A stretch of 64,000 nucleotides of DNA, taken from Epiperipatus broadwayi (lineage: Eukaryota; Onychophora; Udeonychophora; Euonychophora; Peripatidae). The stretch is from positions 5,823,244-5,887,243 of the forward strand of contig JAQFVV010012418.1 in the NCBI GenBank assembly GCA_028023455.1. The letters run 5' to 3'. Under the pieces are notes generated by a model, which worked only from the letters and a program-made list of their open reading frames with translations, searched no databases and had not been told where the DNA came from. How positions within the stretch are numbered: the stretch's first letter is position 1; each line of letters starts with the position of its first letter. The position numbers were made by a program, and so were the translations under genes. This document shows, piece by piece, positions 12,056-22,605 of this stretch.

Positions 12056-14354
12056 ATAAGAAAAAGAAATATAAAGAATAAATATGTATTGAGCTTGATA
12101 ATAAGCATATTAAAGTAAAATGTTAAAACATGAGTTAAAGTCAAGATATTAAAACTATATTAAGTAAGTAGAATATGAAGTAGGAAAATATATATAAAAC
12201 AGATCAGGCAGGTGGAGTTGGTACAATATATTAAAAAAATTATTTAATTAAAAAAAAAATTAAATTTATATGAAATTAAAAATATAAATATATATGTAAA
12301 CAATGTAACAAAATATATATATATTTTTCTTTTTTAAAAATCAGAAAGAAGAAAAAAACCAATAAATAAAACAGCTTATCTTTTTTTCTTACTTTCTTTA
12401 AACAAACTAAAAATTTTGAAAAAATTACCTCTATTTATATTTTCCAAAAAATATTATTTTTTAAATCTGATGCTTATTTTTAAAAATTTCTAATTAATTA
12501 AATCTAAATTTTAAAAAAATGTATTATTATTTTTCATATAAAATTTTATTTTATATTCTACAAGAAAACTAATTAGAATTCTTGTAGAATAGAAAAGTAA
12601 ATTTTATATAGTGAGGTCTGTTACAATAAATGTTTCTACCTTAAACAAATTGTACAGTGAATATTTTTTCTTTAATTAAAATTTGTATAATAAATGCAAA
12701 ATGGTTAAAGTTACAGACATTTTGTTATATTTTCAAACACTTAGTAATCAATTTAGTTTACTTACTTATTTATCTATATCTTTAGCAGAGAAAATATTGT
12801 ATTTTTTTAAATTATTTTTTTATGTATGTATAATAATTTTAGAAATGAATCTAAAAAGTAAGCTGATTTATGTTGATATTAAAAAAAAAAACAAGTTCCA
12901 AATGATAAAAGTGCTAACAATTATAGAATTTTTAATTACTGAATAAGGACTAATTAAATCAACAAAAATAAATATAATGAATGCCATTGGTTGACAATAG
13001 TATATACATGCATAAGATGTTTGGAGATTTTAGTTTCAATACTGTGATTAAAGATTGCATTGATTGAATTTTTTTAGGTTAAGGAAGATTGTTTCTGCTT
13101 TTTTTATAGATGTAAAATGCTTTTAAAAGTTGAAATATAGATTTTACTAGGAAAAAATTATTTATGCTTTTCACATTAGTAGTAATCAATCAAAGAATGT
13201 TTCATTAGAATTGTGATTGAATATTACATCATTTCATTTAAAAAAGATTGTTTATCCTTTTTATGCTTATATTAAAGAAATTCAATTACAGTTTTTGTTA
13301 GGGAAAGGTTATGCTTTTCAAATTTAGCTATACTATAAAAATTAAATAAATTTTGTATTATTTCTGCACTTATATTTTGATTTTGTATTATATATTCCTC
13401 ATTTATTAAATGGTTGTGTTGGACAGTAATTTTGATGTAGGATGATGTCTAAATACCTATACATCAGTGTATGCTAGCACAAATGGATCTTATAACAAAT
13501 GAATATCTGGAATCAATTACATTCATTATATCAGATTTCACTGTATAGGAAATGACAGATTTTTAAAATTTGACTTTAATTAATTAGAACTTTTTTAGAA
13601 TATATCATTAAATTTAAAAAATAAAATATTTTTTGAAAGATATAATTAGAGGTAGTATTTTTAAGGTTTTATTTTGTTTTAAATAATATAAGATTGAAAG
13701 AGAAGTAAGATTTTTTTTTTTTTTAAAGTTATGCTGTTTATATTTTTGAAAATTTACGTATGTTTTTGTATTATTTTTTAAAAATATAGTTTTACATTTA
13801 TATAAATAATTAGTTGTTTCTCCAATTTTTCAAACATATAGTAGATTTGTATTAATATTTGTATTATTTATATCTTTGAAAAAAGGCATAAAAATGATTG
13901 AAATGTTGGAACAAAAATAATCATAATGTTGTTTTTCAGTCAGAAAGCCCACAGACATTTTCAAAAATGTATATAAAATGGACCTGTATAAAACATCTAT
14001 TTAAACAACCACATAGTGCAAATATTGAATTAAGAGTTAAGTAGAATAAAATATTTATTTTCTCAACTACATCTTTTTCTTCCTTTAACTTTTATAATAG
14101 TTCTGCTTTATTCCAACAAATTATGTATATGGTGTGCTCTATCTGACCATGGATCTAAGCTAATTGCTAAGAGAACTTCATTTGTTATAGTGATTTTCAG
14201 CAGAAAAATATATACTAGCAAAAATAAAACTAGAATTTTACTTTGTTTTACTATTATTATATTGTATTTAATTATTTTTTGGTAGGATGATTATACTGAG
14301 TAAGATAAGAAAAAATAACAGAAAATTTTTTTTATAGAAAGAAATAATAAATTG
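12056..14354. other. Intronic AT-rich stretch, no gene seen
   Basis: Very AT-rich, with homopolymer runs. The 87-codon frame at 12683-12946 is low-complexity and unsupported. No exon of the PLXDC-like gene and no repeat partner was recognised. Confidence 0.5.
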
Positions 14355-14730
14355 ATGTGCACGATATGTCTGGAAAGTATTTCAGTTAATAAAGAACAAA
14401 ATATTAAGAGGCACTATTTGTCAAAACATTCAGATTACAACAGAATTGTTTGGGAAGAAACAAATTTTAAAATAGAAAACATCAAAAGGAGCTAGTGGCT
14501 GACATATTTCATAAAAAGTACAAACAAGTCAAAATTCTATGAAAGCATGTTGCATTATTTTTTTTTAAAAAAGCATGAAATTCAAAAACATTTTCTGAAA
14601 GGGGTTTTATAAGTCTGCATTCTAGCTGCATTAGAAGTAATCTGCCCAGAACATAAAAAGACATTTGAGAATAGTTATAAGACAAATAATATTGATGTTA
14701 CTTCATTTTTAATTCACACAAAAAATTTGG
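14355..14730 (+). pseudogene. hAT-type transposase relic with BED-like zinc finger
   Basis: The frame from 14355 encodes a finger of the form C-x2-C...H-x4-H (MCTICLES then RHYLSKH), the pattern of N-terminal fingers in hAT transposases and domesticated relatives such as ZBED5, EPM2AIP1 and GTF2IRD2. After a stop, a second piece reads EIQKHFLKGV, then, past another stop, ILAALEVICPEHKKTFEN, matching the block that follows the finger in the same families. Stops and a frameshift show it is dead. Just downstream, 14767-14792 and 14908-14927 carry sequences like hAT termini (the latter inward reads caaaggtggggaacc), but I could not pair a left end. Confidence 0.6.
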
Positions 14731-14930
14731 TTCTCCATTAAAAAAGGAAAGTTGAAATTGACCCACTAGTTGAAAAGATTGTCCACCCCTAATGATTAGA
14801 AATAAATTAATTAAATTTTTTGTTCAAATATAACAGACTAATTTTTAAGTTGATAATTTTGTATAACCCATGAATGATATTATAAATATCCAAATAGTCC
14901 GTTGAAGAAAAAAGGTTCCCCACCTTTGAT

Positions 14931-17606
14931 TTAAAACATGCATAGATTTGAAGATTTTTCTCATAATTCTCAATATATTATTGGTCGCATAAAATCTTTT
15001 GTTTTATAATTCATTAAAAACTTAGCACTGGATACTTGACAAACTTTGTAACAAATGATAAACTATATTTTTTTGTCAGTCTTACTCAAAGAACTTTTAA
15101 TAATGATAGATACTACTTCTGGTAGTAGATTTTTGTTTCAGAATGAGCATTTAAAACTACTTTGCAAATATCTTTTTTCTTTTTATTTTCTAATAATAAT
15201 TCTAAATTGAAATTGAACAATTCTTTCTTAATTTGCTACTAATGAAATATAAAGTAAAAATTGCTAAAAATGTTTTTTAAAACATCATTATTATTACTAA
15301 TAAAAATAAATATTTCTCTTTAAAAAACATGGTTCCAAATAATCTTTTATACATAAAAAATTCAATGAATGTATTAGAATATATAAAAATAAGTTTTTAA
15401 ATGCAAAAAGGAGAGAGGTGAATTTTTTGTGTATGAAAAATTGCTAAATGTGTAGAGCATATGATATTAGTGCTTATATCAAAATGAAAAGAAATTCCAA
15501 ATTACGTTTTTTTTTACTGGGGAAAAATATTTTATTCATTAAATAATCTTTTCTTTTTTCAAAATCTTCAAAGAAGATATGATGTATATTCCAATCATAT
15601 TTCATTGATGTATACTCCATCACTATATGCTTTTTATTTTAATTACAATAATATTTTCATATAACAGAATTAGTAACATCTATACTTAAATGACAATTAG
15701 ATAATTAAAGAATGTCATAGATTTTTATTTCTAATTGCTTTTGAGATAAATTCTTTTTATTGTTTTTGCTTTATTTAAAAAACGATTTATGATTTTTTTA
15801 TAATGTCTTTTTATAGATGTTTTGCATGCAATTGTTTGATAATACAAAATACATGATGCTTTATCTCTTATTAATCATGTGATACTCCTTGATCCAATGA
15901 TTTTGAAATTTTGTGCTTGCATTATTACAGTTTGATTGAGTTGACAATTTTTCTTTTTTATCTATTGATAATTATTTTTCTAAAGAAGTAAAATTGAATC
16001 ACATTTTAAATCCTGCAAAAAAATAAATAAAATAAAAAGTAATAAGTTGTCATATCTGATCTTGCCTTCAAAAGTGGATTAATTCAGATTCCTTCCCTAT
16101 CTGATCGGATTGAGCACACATTGCTGCTAACCAATGTGGATAATTAATGTATAAACATGGCCAAAAGGGTGAAACATAAGTCAGATATGACATAATGAAA
16201 TAAAATTGAATCAAATTCTAAATCCTGAAAAAAATTAAATGAAATAAAAAGTAATAATAATAGTCATTTATCATTTACTATTATTATTTTAAACAGAAGG
16301 GATTTACCCCTAAGCTGATGCACAGTAATGTTATAATAGCTCAACGGTGTCTTGTTGAGTACTGAGGATATTCTCAAACCAAAGCACAAGATAGACTTTT
16401 GAAAAGGTAAGAGTGGCTGTCTTATCTTTTGAACCTACATTTAGTTATATAGGCCAATCTAAAGTGTCTTAGTTTGAAAGTGTGAAGATGTTTCTTTATT
16501 CTATTTACACCCATTAATTTCTTTCTATATATTAACGTTCATGAAATTTTTCAATTTACTACATGATAATATTACAAATTAATATTGAATAATACAAAGT
16601 ATATAAATATTATTATAAGTAAGGTTTATGCATTTTGTTAACATACCTCCATACAAATATTTTATTTGAAAGTATCAGCAATTCCATTTTTATAAGTATC
16701 AATTATCTTGTCTATTACTTAAAAATTATTCTACACGAATAAATAATTGAGCATTTATTGCTCAGAGTTCATCAGAAGATTAAGCACTGGAAGTAAAAGG
16801 GTTTGGTTATGATCCATGAATTTTGAGTTCCGGAGTCTGCTACTTTATCATTATTTCAAGCTTTGCAGGATATACTTATAATGAGAAACTCTTAACTGTA
16901 TATAGTTATTGGTTTTTAATTATGTATGAACTCTTAACACATATGCATAAAATGTGAATTTGACATAATGAATATATACATAGTCATCTTAAATTCATAA
17001 CTTAGATTAAATAAAAATTATTGCTATTGCACAATTTTTACTTTAATATTGACAATTTTCAAAATCAAAAATTTGTGTATGGTAAATTTTAAATTGTATA
17101 TAAATATTGTTAATGTTGAGCCACTCAATTATAATTTTTACTAATCCTATGAGTTCTACATTTCTTGCTTTTGCACATGTGTTTGAAATGCTTGTGACTG
17201 AAAAGAAGTTTTAAGTACAGCACTGTATATTTAATAATTATATGAAATGTTTAATAAAAAAAAAAAAAATTAAACCAAGCTATATTTATATTTATAAATA
17301 CACATATATAAAAAGTTTAAAATGCAAAAACTGCAATATAAGCTTATTAATCCCCATTCCTTTCATAAAAGAATGTTTACATTTTTCAAAAACTAATTGG
17401 ATAATTATGTTGAAAGTAATAAAAGAAAACTAATTAAAGTTAAATAAATAAATCATTCCACTTACTAATAACTAATCTCATATTTTTAATAGAACATATA
17501 TTTATTTAAAATTGACTTTCCTTGCAAATTTAATACATTTTATATATTAAAAAAAAGTAAGTATGTCATATATATGTATTTTCCTGAAGGTTTGAGATAA
17601 TGGTGG
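14931..17606. other. Intronic AT-rich stretch
   Basis: No exon or element body was recognised except the direct repeat at 15990-16257. The 63-codon frame at 17242 is poly-lysine/isoleucine and not credible. Confidence 0.5.
15990..16257 (+). repeat. Direct repeat pair, about 57 bp each
   Basis: The segment 15990-16045 recurs at 16202-16257 with few changes (both contain tgaatca, aaatcctg and aaaaagtaataa), separated by about 155 bases of mixed composition. It may mark the duplicated flanks of an insertion. The insert is not recognised. Confidence 0.5.
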
Positions 17607-18378
17607 TTTAGTTGTAATTTTATATTGGACTATTTTCATCATCTGATATATGTATAGAATGTCTTTAGAAAAATTTAACTTTATTTAAATATTCCAAATA
17701 CATTCAACTGTAGTAATAGCACATCAAACAAGTTAGTAAATGGACAACGTTTCGAGGGGTATTATTCTCCCTCTTCAGGTGTTGCATGGGATTTGGACCT
17801 GGATGCTTAGATTCTTGACTATTGAATTTTAAGGTAACACTCTAACCAACTGAGCCATCCTGCTAAAGGCAACAGTCAGTAGAAATTTCGTATACTTATC
17901 TATGAAGTTCCTCCTGATTTCTCCACTTTTTCCTAAGAGCAAACTTGGTATAGTGGTTTCCATATATTATGTATAGTAACACTAGGTTGGCTTATGGAAT
18001 TTTTTGCCATTGTCATGTGAGCAGCTTCTTTAAATTTTCTTCTTTGCATCTTTTCTTCTCTATCCAATATTTTTGTATTTTCCCAATTGAACATATATTT
18101 ATTGGCACATACATGGTCTGCTACCTTAGACATATCTGTTTTTTCTCTTCTAAGCATCAGTTTGTGTTCTTGCAAGGGCTTTTCAATGGTACGGCTGGAT
18201 TCACCAATATATGTACTTTCCACATTCACAGAGTATTTCATAGATGCCGCTTTTTTCTTTTCAAAATTTTAAGTTTAGGCTTTGCAGATGTTAGACTTCC
18301 TCGTAGTGTGGTATGGCTCTGGAAAGCTGTTCTGATGTTATACCGATTGCAGATTTTCCTTAATTTGTCTGCTAAAAT
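17607..18378 (-). mobile_element. Penelope-like element 3' end (GIY-YIG, tRNA-like, tail), copy P1
   Basis: On the minus strand, from 18378 down, this encodes the connector LRKICNRYNIRTAF, a GIY-YIG nuclease segment with TYIGESSRTIEK (102-codon frame 17933-18241) and the C-terminal WENTKILDREEKMQRRKFKEA block, followed by a tRNA-like segment (17784-17873) and an AT-rich tail. GIY-YIG nucleases join the reverse transcriptase in PLEs and cut the target. The reverse transcriptase is absent and there is a frameshift before the YIG motif, so this is a 5'-truncated dead copy. It abuts copy P2 head to head. Confidence 0.8.
17784..17873 (-). other. tRNA-like segment in PLE tail, P1
   Basis: Minus strand begins GCAGGATGGCTCAGTTGG (A-box-like) and carries GGTCCAAATCC (B-box-like) about 50 bases later. 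An acceptor-stem complement is lacking, so it is not a functional tRNA gene. The same segment occurs in P2 and P4 at the same place after the nuclease. Confidence 0.65.
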
Positions 18379-18838
18379 TTAAAAAAGCTGCTCACATGTC
18401 AATGGCAAAAAATCCCATAAGCCGACCTAATGTGACTATACATAATGTATGGAACCCACTAATCAACTTTGCTCTTAAGAAAAAGTAGAGAAATCAGGAA
18501 GAACCTCATAGGTAATTATATGAAATTTCTACTGACTGTTGCCTTTAGCAGAATGGCTCAGTTGGTTAAAGCGTTACCTTAAAATTCAATACTCAAAAAT
18601 CCAAGGTCCAGGTTCAAATCCCATACTAGTATTATCACTGGTCAGTCTGGCAACACCTGAAGAAGAGGGGAGAATAATACTTCTCGAAACTTGCATATAC
18701 TAACTTGTTTGATGTGCTATTACTATCATCAGTTGAATGTATTGGGAATATTTAAATAAAGTTAAATTTTTTTAAAGACATTCAATACTCATATTAGATG
18801 ATGGAAATAGTCCAATATAAAAATACAACTATTATATA
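18379..18838 (+). mobile_element. Penelope-like element 3' end, copy P2 (inverted relative to P1)
   Basis: The + strand carries only the last nuclease residues (AAHMSMAKNPIS, matching the P1 end), then the tRNA-like segment, a hairpin region with CTGAAGA and GAAAC, and the AT-rich tail. P1 and P2 are arranged head to head, and their outer ends are inverted copies of each other (17607-17632 against 18809-18838), forming a 1.2-kb imperfect palindrome. Such inverted pairs are typical of PLE insertion. Confidence 0.75.
18548..18626 (+). other. tRNA-like segment in PLE tail, P2
   Basis: A-box-like TGGCTCAGTTGG at 18554-18565 and a close match to the B-box consensus, GGTTCAAATCC, at 18611-18621. 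This spacing fits an internal RNA polymerase III promoter. The cloverleaf is incomplete (acceptor ends do not pair). Confidence 0.65.
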
Positions 18839-18969
18839 TATGTGATTGTAAAAAATTGAGTTATAATTTTTTTTTTCATTTAAATTTTTTGCAAAGAGTT
18901 GGATCCTGAACTATAACATGGAATTATTTATGTTTTTCTGAAAGTTTGTGACGATAGCATTTTATTTAT

Positions 18970-19150
18970 ATGTTGTAATATTTCCATCATCTAGTTTTAA
19001 TTATTAAATATTTTTTAAATAATTCAAATTTTATTTAAACTTTTCAAATACATTCTATAACACTCTAGTATACAATACAATGTTTCATGTTGCATTATTC
19101 TTTCTTTTTTTGGTACTACTGGCCTGACTAATAACAGTATTAGTATGATA
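18970..19150 (-). mobile_element. Old PLE tail fragment
   Basis: Read on the minus strand, it matches the tail of P1/P2 (the stretch around ctgatagt, aatgcaac, and the AT-rich end with gatgatggaa-like motifs) with heavy divergence. Only the 3' tail is left. Confidence 0.45.
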
Positions 19151-20309
19151 ATTGAATTGTTTGTCTTTGATAGAACTAATTAATTAGAATATCACTTTAA
19201 ATTCAGTAGTCACATACGTAATTTAGTAAAGATTATTTTCGGAGTAACTGCCCCATAAGTTTGTAAAACAGGCTTAGACTATTTGTAACAATAATAATGA
19301 CTTGTTTATAGTATTATTTTGTTAAAGGAAAAAACTTTGAGTTGTACAATACTTATATATTTTGTAGAAATTACAATTTATACAGTCTTTTATTTCAAAT
19401 ATAAGATTGGAGCATTATTTAAAAAAATGCTAATAGTCTCCTCAGATGCATTTCAACCAACCAAGTGTTTTTAATCCCATCCAGTATATATTCCTAAATA
19501 CCACAAACCATATTTCTTTTTTATTTTTTGAATTGATGTATATTATGCCTACTTTTTTGAAAATTTTTTTATCATTTCAAAATTTATTCTGATTAAGTTA
19601 TTGTTTTTTTTTGATAGCACATTTTAATGAAAAATGTTGTTAATATTGAATGAAATGAGGGAAATTTATAAACATGTACTTAGTTTTTTGCCTTTATTAA
19701 TATTTTGACATGGTCCTTTAGGATTTCATAATAATTAATTTGTTGTATAAAGATAAAATCAGATCATATTTTAAATAAAATGAAGTTTTTTATGAATTAA
19801 AAACAAACAAACTGTCAACTATTGTTAATTATTTATTTATCATGTTTATTATTTTTTTGAATAAACTTTGGAGGGGGGGGTCATTAATTAAATTTATTAT
19901 TTATTTATTTTTTAAATGTGATCTCTACATTCCTGCATGTTTTTTATAATGTTTTATTTTTTTTAAAGTTTTGTTTGGTTTAACACTCTTTATCAGAGAT
20001 AAATTAATAATATATTATGGTGATTTTTTTTTGCATGTGTACACATTTATTTAAAAATTATTTTTTATATGCTGTTTTTTTATTATCAAAAATGAATAAA
20101 TCATAAGTGAAGAATATTAAATATTAGAAATACAGATCAACTAAATTAAATAACCAAACAGATGTTTAAGAATAACAAAAAATGTATTTTATATATTGCT
20201 TTGTCTTGACAAACTAAATATGGACTTCATTGAATTGAATATGTTTATCAATACTTAATTTTAATTATCCTTTGTATTGAATAAGTATATTTCATTCAAC
20301 AAAGTCTAT
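19151..20309. other. Intronic AT-rich stretch
   Basis: No genes seen. A G9 run lies near 19872, and long T and A runs are frequent. Confidence 0.5.
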
Positions 20310-20940
20310 ATTTTGTTGTCTGCTTAAGGTTTTCTTAATAACAGCTGATGGATAATTATTTTTCATAAGAGTTTATTCTATAGAGATCTTTTCTTTTTTT
20401 AAATAGCTGGTTTTTGAACAAGCTTCTTTTGCTCTGTTCCATAGTGATAGTATAACTCCATGTCTTGTGTTTCTGGTGTGATTGGATGTATAGGCTAAGT
20501 ATATTTCTGTATCTATGAGTTTTCGATAAACTGTAGTTTTGATTTTGCCATGAGGGAGTCTTGACACAAGAACATCTAAGAATGCCAATTTTTGTTCTTG
20601 TTCTGATTTATTGTGAATTTAATTGAAGGGGATGTGATGTGTTTCCAAAAAGTTTGTAGTAGTGCTTCTCCATATGGCCAAACTTTAGGTGGAAATGGAG
20701 TAGTTTTTATGGCTGTGGTTTCAAGTTCTTCCATGTAAATATTGCTAATCAGGAGTGACAATGGAGAGCCCATAGCCATTCCTTGATTTTATTGGAAGAA
20801 TTCTGTATTATATTGAAAGTAAGTTGATTTTATGCAGAATGTTAATAATTCCATTATACAATTAATAGGAAGAGTTGTTCTGGTTTGTAAACTATTATCA
20901 TCATTTCTTCACATGATACACTTGTGAATAAACTTTCCTC
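20310..20940 (-). mobile_element. Penelope-like element reverse-transcriptase fragment, copy P3
   Basis: Minus strand encodes PLE reverse transcriptase pieces in order: a LFTSV-like motif, then GMAMGSPLSLLISNIYMEELE (frame 20576-20779) and, after a frameshift, AFLDVLVSRLPHGKIKTTVYRK (frame 20373-20588), the conserved palm and thumb blocks of the family. Between PPKVW and the GEALLQTF helix the residues that should carry the catalytic YVDD box are missing, so an internal deletion removed the active site. A stop and frameshifts confirm a dead copy. It lies head to head with P4. Confidence 0.8.
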
Positions 20941-22075
20941 TTCAATTAAATTCATAATAGAATCAGAACAAGAACAAAAATTGGCATTCTTAGATGTTCT
21001 TGTGATAAGATTCTCTCATAGCAAAATCAAAGCTACAGTTTACCAAAAACCCACATATACAAGAAAATACTTAGACTAAACATCCAATCACATCAGAAAC
21101 ACAAAACATGTTATACTATCACCATGGAACAGAGCAAAAGAAGTTTGTTCAGAAACCAGTGATTTGAAAAAATAGAAAGAATAAAGTCTTATAAAAAATG
21201 ACTATCCATCAGCTGTTATTAAGAAAACTTTAAATAGACAACAAAAAGAACCATCAAAAGAAAAAAAACAATTACTAGTATTGTAGTGTACCCATACATA
21301 TCAAAAATAACAGACAAATTAAGGAAAATCTGCAATCAGTATAATATCAGAACAGCTTTCCAGAGGCATTCTAACATCTACAAAATCTAAACTTGAAATG
21401 CTGAAAAGAAAAAAACTGCATCTATGAAATACCATTTGAATGTGGAAGAACATATATTGGTGAGACCAATCATCTCATGAAAGTGCTTGCAAGAACCCAA
21501 ACTGTTAATTAGAAGAGAAAAAACAGATATGTCTAAGACAGGCCATGTACGTACAAATTATTATATGTTCATTTGAGAAAATATAAAAATATTGGATAGA
21601 GAAGAAAAGATGCAAGGAATAAAATTTAAAGAAGCTGCTCACATGACAATGGCAAACAATCCTATAAGTCAATCTAGTGTGATTATACACAATATATGGA
21701 AACCACTAATCAACTTTGCTCTTTGGAGAAATCAGGAGGAATCTCATAGATAAGTATACGGAATTTCTATTGACTTGATTTTGGCAGGATAGCTCAGTTG
21801 GTTAGAGTTGTACCTTAAAATTCAAAACTCAAGAATCTAAGAGTCTAGATTTGATTCCTATGATAGTACTATCACTGGTCAGGCCAACAACATCTGAAGA
21901 AGAGGGGAGAATAATACTTTTTGAAACATTGCGTATATACTAACCTGTGTGCTATTACTAACAGTTGAATGTATTTGGAATATTTATATAAAGTTAAATT
22001 GGACATTCAGTACTCATATTATATGATGGACATAATCCAATATATAAATACAACATTCAACTCAGATATTATAAT
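20941..22075 (+). mobile_element. Penelope-like element 3' part (thumb, GIY-YIG, tRNA-like, tail), copy P4
   Basis: The + strand starts with the same thumb block as P3 (LAFLDVLV), continues through the connector to a GIY-YIG nuclease start, IYEIPFECGRTYIGET at about 21423-21470, and the C-terminal KEAAHMTMANNPIS block near 21640, then the tRNA-like segment and AT-rich tail with GATGGA motif. Several stops and frameshifts are present. The first 35 bases overlap the inverted P3, so P3 and P4 are one inverted insertion of the same element, which together still cover reverse transcriptase to 3' end. Confidence 0.8.
21784..21863 (+). other. tRNA-like segment in PLE tail, P4
   Basis: A box TAGCTCAGTTGG at 21790-21801 and a decayed B box GATTTGATTCC at 21848-21858. 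Position relative to the nuclease end is the same as in P1 and P2. Confidence 0.65.
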
Positions 22076-22482
22076 TGGTTAACATCTCTTTCACTGGTGT
22101 TTTCCTCCTCTACTAAATCGTGATTGGTCTCTAGAACAGTATACAACCTGTGTGTCACAAACTCTCAAGGAGTTGTACAAAATTGTTCAGGATTGCAAAA
22201 TTTTTAAGAAACTGTCTTAATTTTTGGATAATGATAAGTTTTCGTTTTTGAAAGAATTTAATTTTTTTAAATAAATAAATAAAAATCACATGAAAATAAA
22301 TTGTTTTTGTATATATCCTTATTTCTTTTATAAGTATACAATTTCTTTCAAAAATTTCATTTCAAATCGTATGTGCTTAATTCTAAAATATTAGAAAATA
22401 TAAATTTATATATTAATTAAAACTACTGTCATTTAATTATGAATATCTTTACATACTTGTACTTATAATTTAGGCATGGTAA

Positions 22483-22605
22483 AAACAAAGAATGGGTCAC
22501 ATCAAATTTTCATCCAAGGAAGGGAGTCACAAATGTAAAAAGATAAACAAAGAATGGGTTGCATCAAATTTTCATCCGAAGAAGGGGTCACAAGTGTAAA
22601 AATTT
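22483..22605 (+). repeat. Tandem duplication, 62-bp unit
   Basis: Two adjacent copies, each containing acaaagaatgggt and atcaaattttcatcc, with about five differences. It lies in non-coding intron. Confidence 0.7.

Noticed and set aside
17969-18382. 137-codon + strand frame
   Set aside because: Antisense of the PLE GIY-YIG frame on the minus strand.
18548-18626. Functional tRNA gene
   Set aside because: A and B boxes are present but the acceptor and anticodon arms do not pair and the unit is embedded in PLE tails in all three places.
18650-18696. Complete hammerhead ribozyme in the PLE tail
   Set aside because: CTGAAGA and GAAAC flank a good stem, but an extra base follows the core and no stem I could be paired, so it is only noted as hammerhead-like.
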